DNA of 64,000 nt, taken from contig CM029124.1 in assembly GCA_016859345.1 (NCBI GenBank), forward strand, positions 17,395,480 to 17,459,479, read 5' to 3'. This stretch comes from Istiophorus platypterus (taxonomy: Eukaryota > Chordata > Actinopteri > Istiophoriformes > Istiophoridae). The notes below the pieces were generated by a model, which was not told where the DNA came from, did not search any database, and was given only the letters and a program-made list of their open reading frames with translations. The position numbers and the translations under genes are program-made. Positions 1-13,500 of the stretch are shown piece by piece; positions within the stretch are counted from its first letter, which is position 1; each line of letters starts with the position of its first letter.

Positions 1-3000
1 CACACGCAATAGTAGAAAAATAGCCTGTTACCCCATTTTACAATTGTATCCAATACCTTGTAGAATAGCATATCTAATGAAAACTAACATAAAATTAATG
101 CCTATCCGATTATACTCTCAAGACTATCATTGACCATATTCTTACACAAAAGCGCACAAGTATCAGTATGTATCACAAAAAAAAAAAAATCACATATTGA
201 CTTTCACACACCCAAAAAGCTCTTAACACAGTGAAAGCTCCAATTACAGAAAAGGGAACCATGAAAAGCTGCACAAGTGATCCAAACCTTAAGTATACAC
301 CAACTCTGCCCCATACACTAAATATATATCACATTAACTTAAAATTAAGGCAAACGGAGGTTTTACTTTTAGTATACTGAACAGTAACAGTTTCCATATG
401 AATGCTGCCAACTGTTTCTTGTTCTGTTGCCACTCAGCCTTTGTCCTATCTTATTTGATTAAAGAATATTTAGGGCAAAAAGGAAACTAAAAGATAAATC
501 CTCAGAATGTCATTAATTTTTCTTTCATACTTTTTCTTTTATTTATTTTATTCTTTTATTGCACTGGAGTGAACAAAGCATCTTCCACAGAGATAACTCT
601 TTTTATGTTGGTCTTTCACATAAAAAACAGAAGAAAATATATAATGTTCTATGATCTGTTTTTAGGTAAATTAAACCAAACAAAAAGCAAAACAAAACAA
701 CAAAATGGTTTCCTAATTTCTATTATCAGCCGAGCTGAAAATTGGAAAGCAGAGCTCTCAGCTGGCTTTATAGTGTCAGCTTCTTGCTGATGAATGAGGT
801 GGCTCCACAAAAGTTCAGAAATGGAAATGGATTTGAGCACTGCATACGTATGTCAAGTAATAGCAAGAACCTCTTAAAATGTTTCAAGCTATATTTTTGA
901 GCTAGAAAGACTATAAACATTGTGTGTAGATTAAACAACTGCAATTTCTTGAGCTGAGACAACAATCTTTTATGTGTTATTGGTGAACTTTGGGGATTTA
1001 GTATATTATTCACAAGGATTTGTAGTGACTGAGGTATGACCACTGGAAGTGACCACTTTAAAGGCCTGAGAATGAGCAAGCTTCTCTCAGATATTCTCTT
1101 ACCTGTGTGATAAATTATAGTTTAGCCAATTGGTGAAAGGAGGAAGCTTTTGTTTTGCCTTTTTACTGAAAATAATACATTAAACAGAGCAGCTTTGTGC
1201 ATTTGTGCTAACCCAAGTATGAGGCAAAATTGATGAACCAGACTGCTGACGACCCTGTGTGACCTCACTTATCACTCATGACCCTTGACCCAACAGTCCC
1301 TTTAAACAATTCCTTAATCACTCTCATGTTCTCACTGAGGTCAAACAAGTCTTTAAACAACCAAAGAAGCCACATGCATTTGTCTCCTGTGTGACACACA
1401 TAGACCCTAATTATGTTTGTCTTTTATGTAACCCAGAGATTGAAACTAATGTGGGCAGCTGCACTGTCTGCCCCAGGCTGCTGTTATTCCTATTGTAATG
1501 TATCTATCAGGCAGCCGGTCACATTTGCATTCCTATAGATGCTTGTATCAAAGCACCTCTGGATGACCTCACTGTGGCCAGTAGATGGGCACGGTTTCTC
1601 TCCGTCAGCACCATTAGTAGGATCAAAAAAGCACAGGCCATGTGACCCTATGACTGATTAGAGGTCAGTGAAGTCAGGTCATACTCAGTTCAAGGATCTC
1701 AAGAAATGAAAAATGGATGTATATCAGTGCCCGCAAAATAAAGCCAGTCATCAGGGACTCTGATGGGCAGCCTGTCCACCATAAGGATGCTCTGCTCTGG
1801 AGAAACCCCCTGGCATTCATTACAGAGCATTATTAAAAGGAAAGCCAGAAATTATAGGGAAAAACACTTTGAAGAAAAGGTCAGATGTTTAGCCAATGGC
1901 TTAATTGCCTCTGGAACCATGCAAAAGGCTCACAGCATAAGGTTGAACCAATGAGTTAATACAGAGAGGACCAATTTGAGTTTCATTCCCTTTGCAATCT
2001 TCAAGAGAGATGGTTAACTAACTTAGACATGCTAGACTAGGGCATAAGAGTCATGATGTACAGTCGAAGAGAATGCCTTAGAAAATATAAGCATATTAGA
2101 CATTTTTTTGTAAAAAAAAAATTGACACAAGAATTTTAAAAAAAGTTGTATTTAAACTCTTTTTTTAAACTTAAAAAGTGTGCTTCATCAACACATAGAC
2201 TAGTATGCCAAAAACAACACATTCAAAACAAAAATAAAGTGCTAGCTATTCCCTATTCCTTACATCCTGTTGCAGACAGCTTGCATATCAAACAGACTCA
2301 TGATTTAATGGCCTCTAAATGCTGAGCATAGCAGTGCTGAGGGCAGATGCCAAACCAAGGCTCAGGGCCTCACACAAAGTCCTCACTTCTGCCAGTATGT
2401 AAAATTTGCATATACTGTGTGATCATAGATAGGAGGTATGGAGAAAGAAAAGAAACTATGACTATTGACTTATCTAATAGAAAAACTTACTCTTTACGTT
2501 TGTCCGTTAGCAGAATGTGTGTTGTGCTTTCACATACATCTTAATCTCTTCAGCTCTTTGCGTTTATCATTCAGATTTTCTGTTATCAATGCAAAGACGC
2601 TACGAATGTCGAGGTACGGTCACTGAGATACATGCAAATGAGTGTTTATGCTGGGAATTATAGAATGGGATCATCAAAGATATGTCAAAAATCATAAGAC
2701 ATTTGACTGCCATTTGACTATTCCGGTACATTTTGCATTGAATGAACAGAGATGAAAACTGACAGTTTGAGTCTTAAACAAGAGACAGGATGTTTTTGAT
2801 TTCCAAGCCATCTTTATCACACATTCATGGTTGCATTTGATTAGAGACTCATGTCAACCCATGCAGATGTCTGCATGTGTGAATGCACTTTGTCTATATA
2901 GGTATAATTACTAATTTTATAGTAGATATAATTATTTGTGCTTTCATGTGAACCAGTGCACATTGTCCTCACATCTAATTATTATCAATAGATAATCATA

Positions 3001-5621
3001 CTGATTGATATGCATGCAATGTAACCAAAAGGCACTGCCTCCTCCCTTCCTGGCTACAGTTGTCCCAAGACTGTCATGTGACTTTGTCACTTTGTCACAA
3101 GCACAGTCTGTTCTAGCTAAGAGAGCGTAGGGGCAAAAACAGTGTCTGGTGAGAGATGTGTCAAAGTGAGTGATGTGCTCTTGCATGGGGGTGTCTCTCC
3201 CCTCTATCTCTGACCAGCTCCTCCCATCTACCAAGCCAGGACCCTCTCCATCTCTTCACATTATTCAGTGACCTGAAACCATGGGGCCAAAAAAAAAAAA
3301 AAAAAATCTAACCAGCTCCTCTGTCTTCTTAATGAATCCAATTTTTTGCCTGAGAGCACAAGGCGTGCACATACATCCATGGCAACTTTAAATTATCTGA
3401 CATTAATACAAATTAGAGAGAGTCACCACCATCAAGACTGTGCCGCCCCACAACGGCAGACAATGACAATGCATCTATATCATTGCATGAAGACAACAAC
3501 CTATTCTATACCCAAAAATACAGTTATTAATCTAATTTCAAACAGGCTATAACCAAAACAAAAGCATGAGCTGATTGGTGTTAGTACCATTACACTATGA
3601 ATTATAAACAATATGTTGTGAAAATATCCATATAATTGACTCAGTTCTATGGCAGCCGTTAATTTCTGTCCTCCATTAAGTGGTTTAAATGATCTTGTAA
3701 GAGGCCATACATCTCCTGATGCCCTTTATGAGATCAACAACACATCCCCCTTAGAACTTAATCGACCCTCAGTCCCATTTGTCCATGAAGTCTGATGCAG
3801 GGGAATAATTATTTAATTCCTAAAGGTTCTGACGAGTCCAACCTGTTCATTACCCCCAGCAGATCTGCAGCTCTGCAAGGGGAGGCCAAATCTCTTCGAT
3901 CCACTCTCTTCTCTCATTTATGTTAAGTCAGCTTTAAATGTCAGTACAGTATTTGCATGCCAGTGTGGCTGTCTGCAGCTCATTATTTTCAGATGTTGAC
4001 AGCCTAATCGCATGCAAGTTTAGCACACTTTGCTAACCTAATGGTTGCTACAGCCAAAACATACTGAACAGCAAGCCAAGGTTTGTATCTGCAGTGTTCG
4101 TCTGCAGCTGTCTTATTCACTTTGGCTGTCAGGGGGAAAACACAGAAAACACAGCATCCTAGCATAATCAGCTCATCAGTAATGACAGGAAACGTTCCAT
4201 GCTGACCATCAAACACCACTATCTTAACCAAGTCTACTATATAACACTGATGTAAGAAGAAGGCCAGTATAAATTATATCAATTACATGTTGAGACTTTG
4301 ATTCTCCTGCTCACATGCCTGACTTTGGTCTCCCAAGATGTTTCGAGGATGAAGATTGAGCACGACAGAACTCTACCTCAGCAGGTCTGATATTACCCTT
4401 TTGACAGTTTGACCTTCAGGCGAGAGCTCAGTCCATCTCTCCAGAGAAGTCTATCATGCCCCTCATTCACTCAGACAGCAGCCCCTCCACAATTCAGCCA
4501 GGGCTAACACATTTGCTCAATGTTAGCGACGTGTTTTGGTACTTCTAGAAGAGGTGCAGAATTCTGCAGTGTCAGCACCTTTTAGGATTGTAAATACAAC
4601 CTGTCACTATTCATCAGGGCACCAGAGAGAGACACATCAAGGCCTCATTATTTCACTGTCCTCAAACACCTCGACATTACATCACTGCAGTGCAGCAAAG
4701 GTGTAACATCCCTGAACCAGTGTAGGCCAACAAAAGGTTATTAACATCTCAAGTGGACTTAGTGTACTCACATAGCTCAGTCACAGTTACCAAATTCTTG
4801 GAGACAGAGTTGGTGGAGTTGACATCAGAGGGTTTAAATACATGAATGCAGCTAGCAGGCTATCTCTCGCTTTCAGAAGTGTGGAAAAGTGACAGCAGCA
4901 TCATCCTGTAACTATACAAGTTATGTACACAACGCTGAGACCCCCTCCCCCAACTGCATCCAAACACACATTCAAACACACAGAAACAAAGTTGAGAGGA
5001 AAAAGTTTGACTGAGAAGTAACCAATGGGCAGGGCAGGGTGGTGGGATGTGGGATTAATTAAAAGCTGCTGTCACTGTGCTATTGACACGCAGCCACACG
5101 ATTACTAAGTTCTCTGTGTGAGAAGAATCTGCTCCCACAACTCATTTCCTCCCCACTGAGGGGGGAACAAAATGGGACTGTCTGTTGTACAAAATACCAA
5201 GAAAGTGAGAATCATTTTTCATTTAGAAGAATTTGAGAATCAAAAATGAAGGAAAGAGCATGGGTAGGAGAAGGAAGATGAGAAGAAATTCTTTTGTTTT
5301 TGAATAAAACTCTCTTGAATCTGTTTCAATAGAGTGGTACACTGGGCTGGCAGGAGGGGGAGGTCAAAGGATATAAACCACTCTAATCCTAAGCTTGCAG
5401 CAGCTTAAAACCTGCTCAAGTTAACAGGGTAACGTGCGTGCGTGTGTCTGTAGACACTATCACACTCATGCAGCTTAAACTAACATCTGGCAATCTTACC
5501 ATATCTAACTTTCCACTTATTCCTTGGGATGTTTAGTAATGCCTTTGATGCAAGCGCAATACTGAAACAATTATGAAAATCACAAAATACAATGATAAAA
5601 CAACTGAAGACAACACTTAAT
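1..5621. other. intronic DNA, no gene; possible regulatory sites
   Basis: No exon or transposon is recognised here. A12-A18 runs lie at 178-189 and 3289-3306. The stretch 1240-1700 is unusually rich in TGACC(T/C) and (A/G)GGTCA half-sites, including the perfect DR1 listed separately, and has an ATTTGCAT octamer at 1523-1530. 3640-4010 looks like single-copy DNA of mixed composition. The short open frames, such as 1763-1954 and 2944-3234, have no recognisable product. Confidence 0.5.
1279..1291 (-). promoter_or_regulatory. candidate DR1 nuclear-receptor site (TGACCCTTGACCC)
   Basis: Two perfect TGACCC half-sites are separated by one base. On the minus strand this reads GGGTCA-A-GGGTCA, the direct-repeat-1 layout bound by HNF4, COUP-TF and RXR heterodimers. 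Further half-sites occur nearby at about 1259 (TGACCT), 1338 (AGGTCA), 1563 (TGACCT), 1661 and 1674 (AGGTCA). Such sites also occur by chance in 64 kb, so function is inferred only from the clustering. Confidence 0.3.
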
Positions 5622-5760
5622 CTAGTGCTGAAATGATTAGTCAATCATTTTAAAAATCAATTAACAGTGTCAGCCCTTTTTTTGGTAAATAGGTTAAATA
5701 AGTGAATATTTGCTGCCTTAATCCCTTTGTATCATTAAAAAGCAGTTTCAATGTGTTTTT
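5622..5760. repeat. degenerate teleost MITE-like repeat (AGTGCTGAAA-CGATTAGTC type)
   Basis: The sequence begins AGTGCTGAAATGATTAGTCA and continues into a stretch with TATTTGCTGCC and TATCATTAAAA. From memory this follows the start and first third of a very common short teleost repeat with AGTGCTGAAACGATTAGTCG-type termini, thought to be a hAT-related non-autonomous element. The other terminus (GTTAGTTGCAGCCC-type) is not seen, so this is a truncated and mutated copy. Family assignment is from recall, not a search. Confidence 0.5.
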
Positions 5761-7704
5761 TAGCTGCTACCTAGATAGTTATTGAAATGTTTCAAGGAGG
5801 TGTAACATCAGAGTGTTGGCCATTACAAGAGGAAACATTGTAATGAAATTACACAATTTTTATGTAGAAAACTCTGCAGAGGCACAAAAACCTTATGTAA
5901 CCGGAGCTTGGCTATTTTGGTAATGTTTACAATCTCTAAGAGATGCTTCACATTTTCCTTACACACAGGCAAAGTAACCAGCGGACTGCTATATGTGTCA
6001 GCCATATGTAGTGTTGTCAGATTCTGGCACTTCTGTATACATTTCTTTAAAGATTTTAATTGTGGACTCAGTCAATGCATTTATGGCACAGTTGGAATGT
6101 AAAATAAAAATGTCTTGGGAAATTTTGAAAGACATCCCACCTGTTCTTAGTGTTGTCAGAGTGAGACATACAACATTCAAGCTAGAGTTCTAAAGGTTAC
6201 ACCCCAGTCACAGATGTCATTAACAATAATTCTTATTAAAGGTGAGAGCTGTTGTCAAAACAGGATACCGTAGATGAAGAAGACAGCAAAGGGGCTTATT
6301 ATTTCACACATCACTCTTCCTGTGGAAGGCAGATCGATCTGAAAGCCCCGTTGAAGTCTGGAAAAAAGATAGCATGCACATGTACGTGATCTCAGTTTGG
6401 CAGCTGTTTCATCAGGGAAAAATAACCACAACCACTAAATGACATCCACTTTTTTCCCCACTTGTGAGACTGTTCCCCCTACCACGTTATAAACCGAAGA
6501 TCGTGAGCACAAATTAAAGCTCTTCAGGAGTCAGATGAAAATTTAATATAACCAGAAGCTTTAAGGCTACTAATTATTCATCTACTTTAATATGGAGACA
6601 TTTCATTTAAACAAAAACTTAGGCAGAAGAGGAAAGTTTCCAGTTTCAGAAAACACTGCTGGGAATGCTGGCAGGCCCATTCTTCATTTTCTAATTATGC
6701 TGGATTATCATTATCTAGAGACACAACTGATGAAGAAGACATACATTGATGGAAGTAGTGCACTAATGAATTAAGGGGATGCCAGGAAATTCTACTGTTT
6801 GTGGTGCATAGGCCAATGTAGAGTTTAGAGTTTTGCTGGAAAATACAACAAATACTGAAATAAAGAAGAATATTTATCATGTTATTTATTTTTTACCATG
6901 ACAATGCTGAGCTTGAGGGAGACAGACTCTTTATACATACATCTGTCTACCAAACATTTCTTGTGTTTCAGGCCAGCAGCATACGGCCAAATGTTCCCGG
7001 ATTGGTGCTAATGTGACCAGGGTGATGGCTTTTGTGTAGAGTCACCAGAAGTTGTCAAAGCCACCACGAGCTTAGTCATTAATCATCGAGTCACCCGGTT
7101 GTGTGCATACATGACACAAGGGCAGGGTCGCAATGGATGGGGGCTGAGCCTTGTAACATGGACTCTTGCCCCAGGATCCCCATAGGACTTGAATGAAGAG
7201 GTCCTACACATTCATAGTTACCAGGTCACTAATCAAATTATGTTGATAGCCAGGGATAGCACACAGGACAACAGAATTCATTTAGTATCCCTCATCTCTA
7301 TTATCTCTCTGCCAGGGCATCACTGGGGTCTGGGATAAATAAGTAACCCCCTTTTATTCTCAATTTATTTGAATCCCTCTAAATGAATAGTCTGCCTTGT
7401 GAGAGAGGCATGAATTTAACACAACAATGAGAGTAGGTAATTTGGAACCTCTGATGACATAGTTGCCACTGCAAGAAAAACTATGCAAATGCTAATCATC
7501 AGCATGAGCCAGATGGTGATAGTTTTGGGCAAATCCACTTAGTCAGGCATCACTAATGTTTCAGATATAGCCAATGTGTTATAGGACAAAACATGAAAAA
7601 AGGGATGCTGAGGAGAGATCTGTCCATCCATAGCTGGAGGTGATCATTTTGTTTTATGCCCCCTAAGTGACTAAACACAACAACCCCGGCACTTTGTCAG
7701 GAAA
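5761..7704. other. intronic DNA, no gene recognised
   Basis: AT-rich sequence with only short chance open frames; those at 5823-6193 overlap on both strands. No repeat, RNA gene or strong motif cluster stands out. The octamer ATGCAAAT occurs near 7483. Confidence 0.45.
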
Positions 7705-7705
7705 C

Positions 7706-7740
<35 letters not shown>

Positions 7741-7835
7741 GTTTGCATGTGTATTTGTGTGTGTGCGCGTTTGTTTGTGTGCACGTGTGCACGTGTGCAC
7801 GTGTGTGTGTGTGTGTGTGTGTATTTTTGTGTGTC
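7705..7835. repeat. compound (TG)n microsatellite with GTGCAC units
   Basis: This is a 131-bp alternating purine-pyrimidine tract of TG repeats, interrupted by TTTG, GCATG and GCGCG. It includes three head-to-tail GTGCAC units around 7780-7800 and ends in a G7 run just beyond. The 91-, 71- and 64-codon frames over it are low-complexity Cys/Val or His/Thr strings and are not genes. Confidence 0.95.
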
Positions 7836-10372
7836 GGGGGGGCCCACACATGTGCATGTCATCAATGCTGTGTAGCATTTTAATAAATACTATGATGACA
7901 GAGTGGATCTGGCAGGTTATGTATGTCTTAGGGCTGGGGTGAGAGGGTAGTGAGTAGAAAGGAACATGACAGTGGGGTTAATGCCAAATCCACCCAAAGG
8001 CATAACACAGCGATCAGCAGGTCCACTCTTGGACAGGTGCTCCATCTGGGGTCACCCGCCAAACTCCCTAACCGCACAAAGCCACCGTCTGTCACCACAA
8101 ATCTGACCCGGATGGCCAGAAACAGAGAAACACAGGGCCTGAGTTGACTTTGATAAATGTTGTGAATTTTTAATCAGTCCAATAAAACCAAACATTTACT
8201 TATGCTTAGCATCTTCTGTTAGAGTTTAGAAATATACCGGTTGGCGCTTTGCTTAGATTGCCGGCTCATTTCCCTGAGTCCTGGTCTTGTCCTGAGGTGC
8301 AGTTAATTTGAGCAGCTTTAATGTGTATTTGACAGAGCATAGAAGATGTATTATCACCACTGGTTTCTTTGCTTAGAGAAATTTTTCATTTCAATAAGCA
8401 TTTGAACTCACATTTCACATAAAGCATGATTTGAATGTAAAGTTGGTCATACATTTAAACCATCTAAAGAAAACCTTGAAAAATGCAAATCTCTTTTGCC
8501 GAAGATTAATTGGAACCTTAAATGTGGCAGCCATTGTTTCATGCCCTAGGGTGGGTGACTGAACACCTTGGCGGTGAACCTGTGGACCTGCTTGTCTATG
8601 CTTAATCATGCCCAGCCACAATACTAAACACTCTGAAGGTGAAGAGTGTGACCACGTCCCAATAAGAAAATTGTATTTCAGAGTAAAAATGATAATCGCT
8701 TTTACTGATAGGTACAATAAATGCAGAGGAATTTGTCTTGGTGACAAATTTCTCTGCGTAGAGAAATGAGGAATTGCAAAGCTTCACAGTACATACAGAA
8801 ACTGTGTAAGGTCAACAGGACCTAATCCGTTATGCTAACAAGCAGAGCAAGACACAAATAAGGACCTATTAACAATAATAATCTTACTCTGAAGTGTATT
8901 TGCACTTTTCTTATGCCTTATCTGCCCATTGGTGGTATGATTAAAATTGAGTTCATAAATTCCTTTGCCAATTTTCTTTAAGCCCATTGAGAAATCAAAT
9001 GTATTACATCTGCCCATCCAGCCCTCAAGGCTGTTTGTCATCTTTCGTTCAGTCTTAGACTGAAATATACATAGGTCATGTGCAATGAGGCCAGTGTTTG
9101 TAACAGATACATCAATATTACAGGGCACACGGCAACACCCCTAGAGACTGTCCATCAGCAGAACAAATGGCTGAAGTATTGACTGGATACCCACCCAAGA
9201 CAATGGACTTCATTGGACGCCTCTCATTTAAGAGACAGCAATTAGCACTGGCATACACCCCAGGGGAAAAAAATGGCTGTTTTACAGCATTGATATAGAC
9301 CTGTGAAAGCGCACGTGTTTATGTACCCAAGATGCTAAGTGTGATATATTGAATCAAGGAGTAATGGCAACAAGACCCCATGTCCCTAGTGATAGTCATT
9401 TTGGCTTCACCCTCCAGGCATGAACACTTCAAAATGTAAGGTTGCCAATACATTTAACTCCAGGGGTTTATCTTACCACAAGGAGTTCTCCTAAATGGCA
9501 AGAGAGTTTCCTTTTTTATACAACTATTATTCCTCCATGTTTTGACCTATTCAAGAAGGTGCTGAAATCAACTTTTATTAGAGAAGGAATAGAAGGCTAA
9601 GTGTAAGAGAAACGGTTGACCTTGTTTCTGTGGATGACATTGCACTTCAGGAATGGACTTACTTACTATGCCCTCAGCGCCTGATCGGTAATTCATCATA
9701 ATAATCTAAGTATGATGAAACACATAGTTAGTGCTGTCATTCACTATATTCATTCACTATGAAGCTGTTGTTTTATTTGAACATGAGTGAAACCTAGAGC
9801 ACCAGCTGTATCAAGTAGTTCAGAGATGGCAATGAAGCTAGGAACATATGGTATATGGCTTTTATTTTTCAATATTACTTGTGCAAAATTTGTTGTCCAA
9901 ACATAATAAAAATATGTCTCATTTGGTAAATTATGGCTTGGGAAACATACATAAATTATAATCAAAATAGTTTATTCATCTTACGAAGTATGGAGCTATC
10001 TTGGAAACATGACCTAAAGAAAACCTTTCGTTCTAATCAACAGTGCTTCTAGATGTTATAAAGTAAGAAAACAGGTCATGCAAAGTATGGCCTATTCAGA
10101 TTCTAAAAATGTCTACTTGATGCAAGACAGGGAATCAAAATACAAAGTGTTAATCAATACAATCTATACGTTCCAAATACTGAAACCACAACTTGAAAGC
10201 TACAACTACGCATAAAATCATTATAAAACTGCTGGTTAGGCTGGTATTGAGGAGCTAATGAACTGGATCTGGCCTGGCTCAAAACTATCCTTCCTGTTAG
10301 ATGTTTGAGGCGCCTTGCTACACAGGCAGACTCTGGCATTTATTGTAAACAGTGCGCAAGTGTGCAATGTCG
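7836..10372. other. intronic DNA, no gene recognised
   Basis: No exon-like or transposon-like sequence is recognised. 7990-8110 is somewhat more GC-rich than its surroundings. The frame at 8415-8747 (minus, 110 codons) has no recognisable domains. A short direct repeat of ATTCACTAT occurs at 9738-9760. Confidence 0.45.
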
Positions 10373-10570
10373 TATATATATCTATATCTAGATATAGATA
10401 TCTATAGATATCTATATCTATCTATATATCCTATCTAGATATAGATATCTATAGATATCTATATCTATATATCTATATCTATATATCTATATATCTATAT
10501 AGATATAGATATATAGATATAGATATCTATATCTAAATAGATATAGATATAGATATATATACATATATAT
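10373..10570. repeat. TATATC/AGATAT satellite with self-complementary units
   Basis: About 200 bp built only from TATATC, TAGATA and TATAGA words. It contains a tandem duplication of roughly 47 bp (10386-10432 and 10433-10479; the first 36 bases are identical) and many perfect palindromes such as AGATATAGATATCTATATCT. The tract can fold into long hairpins or cruciforms on either strand. Confidence 0.93.
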
Positions 10571-13500
10571 GTGACTGAGTTTATCTGTTTGACCTCCACT
10601 GCATATTAGATGAGTATACAGTGGAGAGTGTGATTAGTGTAATTCTGAAATGTATTATAAGTTGTATTAGTATTAGTAGTAGTATTGTGAGGTATCCAAG
10701 CATAAATATCAGGAAACATTGTGATATAATGAAAACTGCAATCTGACTCTTGGGAAATATCGCATTTAGGACCCTGACAAGTAACAATGAAAATCTATGT
10801 AATGTATTACATGAAACAATCAGTTTTATGCAGATTCCTTAGGCAGTCTTTATATTCTCATTATTAATTTGTGCCCTGTGATTTTTATGGAAGTCAAAAA
10901 TGAAAGTGAGAGTGTGTCTAAATGAAGGTGCTAATGCTCTGATTGTGTTAAGATAAAGTACCTGATGAGGCCATTTCATAGTCTGGCTTCAAGTTATCCG
11001 ACAAGCTTCATTAGTCTCAGAATCTAAAATGGCACTCAAACTGCCCAGCCAAATGGTATTCAAGTGCTAAGAGCCGTGCCGGAACCTGTGCCACACATCA
11101 TAAACCTCTGATATTAATTAACATCAGTTGTTCACAGATTTTATTGGATGATGCCTTTTTAATTGACACTTGCTACGACTGACGAATTCATAAGGTACAC
11201 TTCATTGTAGGAGGGCAAAAATGACAAATTAAAGTCAATTAGTTAGAGGCTGATTGAAGGAGGAGATGGCCATGCAGATGAGAGGGGAACAGCCAGGCCA
11301 CAAGAGCTCAGGCTCCGACAGAAATCCAGACTATGGGGAGACCTGGTGTCTGCCAATGTGAGATAAGGACAGCATAGAGAATATGGCTCACTGCCCTGCA
11401 CTGTTGCTTTAGTGAAAAGGAGTGGAAAAAAATGGCCGGGATCAGGGCCTGCAGAAGGATCAGTTTTAAGAAAGCTCTATTCCCAGAGAGGCCCTCTGAT
11501 ATGTGTAGAACAGGAAACTTTTGTTCTTTATTTACATTCTTCCTGGATTGGCTAGGATGACTTCTGCAGTTTATTTTGGTTTGCAATGGGGTTGGTGAGG
11601 AGGTGGGCCAAGATGCAAGTGAAACCTAAGAAGCTTTGAGCCCCAGAAGCCATAGTTTGAGTGTGTTCTCCTAAGGCAGCAGGAAGTCCCTGCCAACATG
11701 GAAAACCAGGGTTGAGAGTTTTTGTGGCCTCAGCAAGAGCATCAAGACCAGCTGGAGATAGGATGAAAAAAAGGTTCAGATTAAAACTTTATAAGTGTTT
11801 CCTCTAACACTATAACTATTTACATGCAAACAATTTGAGTCTGTTGAAATACCATGCATCCAGTTTTCACAGTTATGGTTAATAGCCCACTGGAAAAGCT
11901 GTCCTAACAAATACAAAGAAGAGACTGTGCCAATCTCAAGATGACATCTCTGGCATGAAAACCTTGTCCTCAAAGGGCTCTTTGAAGGGTTCAAAACCCC
12001 TTGAATCGTCTTTTCAACTAAAAAGTGCATCACTCTTTCTGATCTCTGATCACCTCAGTGTAGGAAAAAATATCCAAAGTGGTAAATTCTTCAGTATCAA
12101 TATCACGACAAGACACTAAGCCCAGGGCTACAAGTTGCCAAAATGAGAGTTTCAAAAATTCTTTAGCTGTATAAAATCCAAAAGAGACCATCCAAGTAAG
12201 ATGTGAAAAAAATTGTACAATACCAGTAGAGGACCAATCTATTATTGGTGTAATATGAGAATGGGCAAAATGTCTTGATCTGATATCTGTTCATTTGAAT
12301 ACTTGAGCCTGCCAGTAAATGTACAGAAAAATAAAAGTTGTACTGCCTCTATCAGGGCTTCTGTACATTATTTTGTTGTTCTTTTTTTTTGGGGGGGGGT
12401 GTTTTTTCTCCCACATTGCCTTCTAAATCAGGCTTACTAAACAGATGAGAGTGAGATTTAAGAGGTAGAAAGTTTCTGGGCAGCCCCTGAGTACAAAATT
12501 CATACATATGTTAGGATATTATGTAGAATATGTTATTGCCCACATTCTTCCATGAAATTATGAAAGATTTTAAATCATCAATATGTTATACTTAAGCAGA
12601 GTTTCAATTTTATTATAATGCATTTTAAAATAGTGCATTAACTTGATAATTCTATAATCTGGATGTACAAAGTAGTAATGTACAAGCACATAAAAGCCAT
12701 TACAACAATGAAGTATGAGTTCATGTTTCAGTATGTTCTCATTGTTGGTTATTTACAGAAACCACTGTATGGCAAGTTGAATAAGTGTAATATGCAGGAA
12801 TCTGGGACATTTAGAAATAAATCATCACCTATGCCTGGTGCATCAGGCTTTACTCAGGCAACATCCTAATGAAAACTACACCCAGTGGCTCTATGTATAT
12901 GGTTGATATGAAGGATGAAAATTCAATACTTTATCTGCGTTCCGCTTCATCTCAGATTTGGGGACAACTAAAATCAATTGGCTTGACTTCAAACAGTTTG
13001 GAGGAGTTAAATTAGCAAAGTTTTGACAGTGAGCTTTCATTAAAAACATACTCTAACATCTTAATAAGTAATGTAGAATTAATGCATTTGCAGGGGAATA
13101 TGTCAACGTATGAACCATGATAGGATTTTCATATTCATGGTAATTGTAGTACCTATCTTGTCATCAGGAAGATATCAAAAAATCTTATCACTAAAATGGC
13201 CTTGTTTCCCTTCTCAGTCACCAAATTAGTCTCTCTAAGTGACAGCAAAAACATCATTCAAAAGCCCACCACTCAAATGCAGCTCCAAATCTAAACATCA
13301 GTCTTACCAATACTTTTAATAATTTGGTTTTGCTATCCTCCAAGAGCTATTTACCTTTTACGATCTCATATTACCTGTCCAAGTATTAGAAAGAGACAAC
13401 CAACAACTGGGGAGAAGGGGTGTTACTACGGTTTGCCTCATAATCTTTTTTGTAATTCTTCATTATTATATATGCAAGAACCATTAGGTAGTGCATTGAT

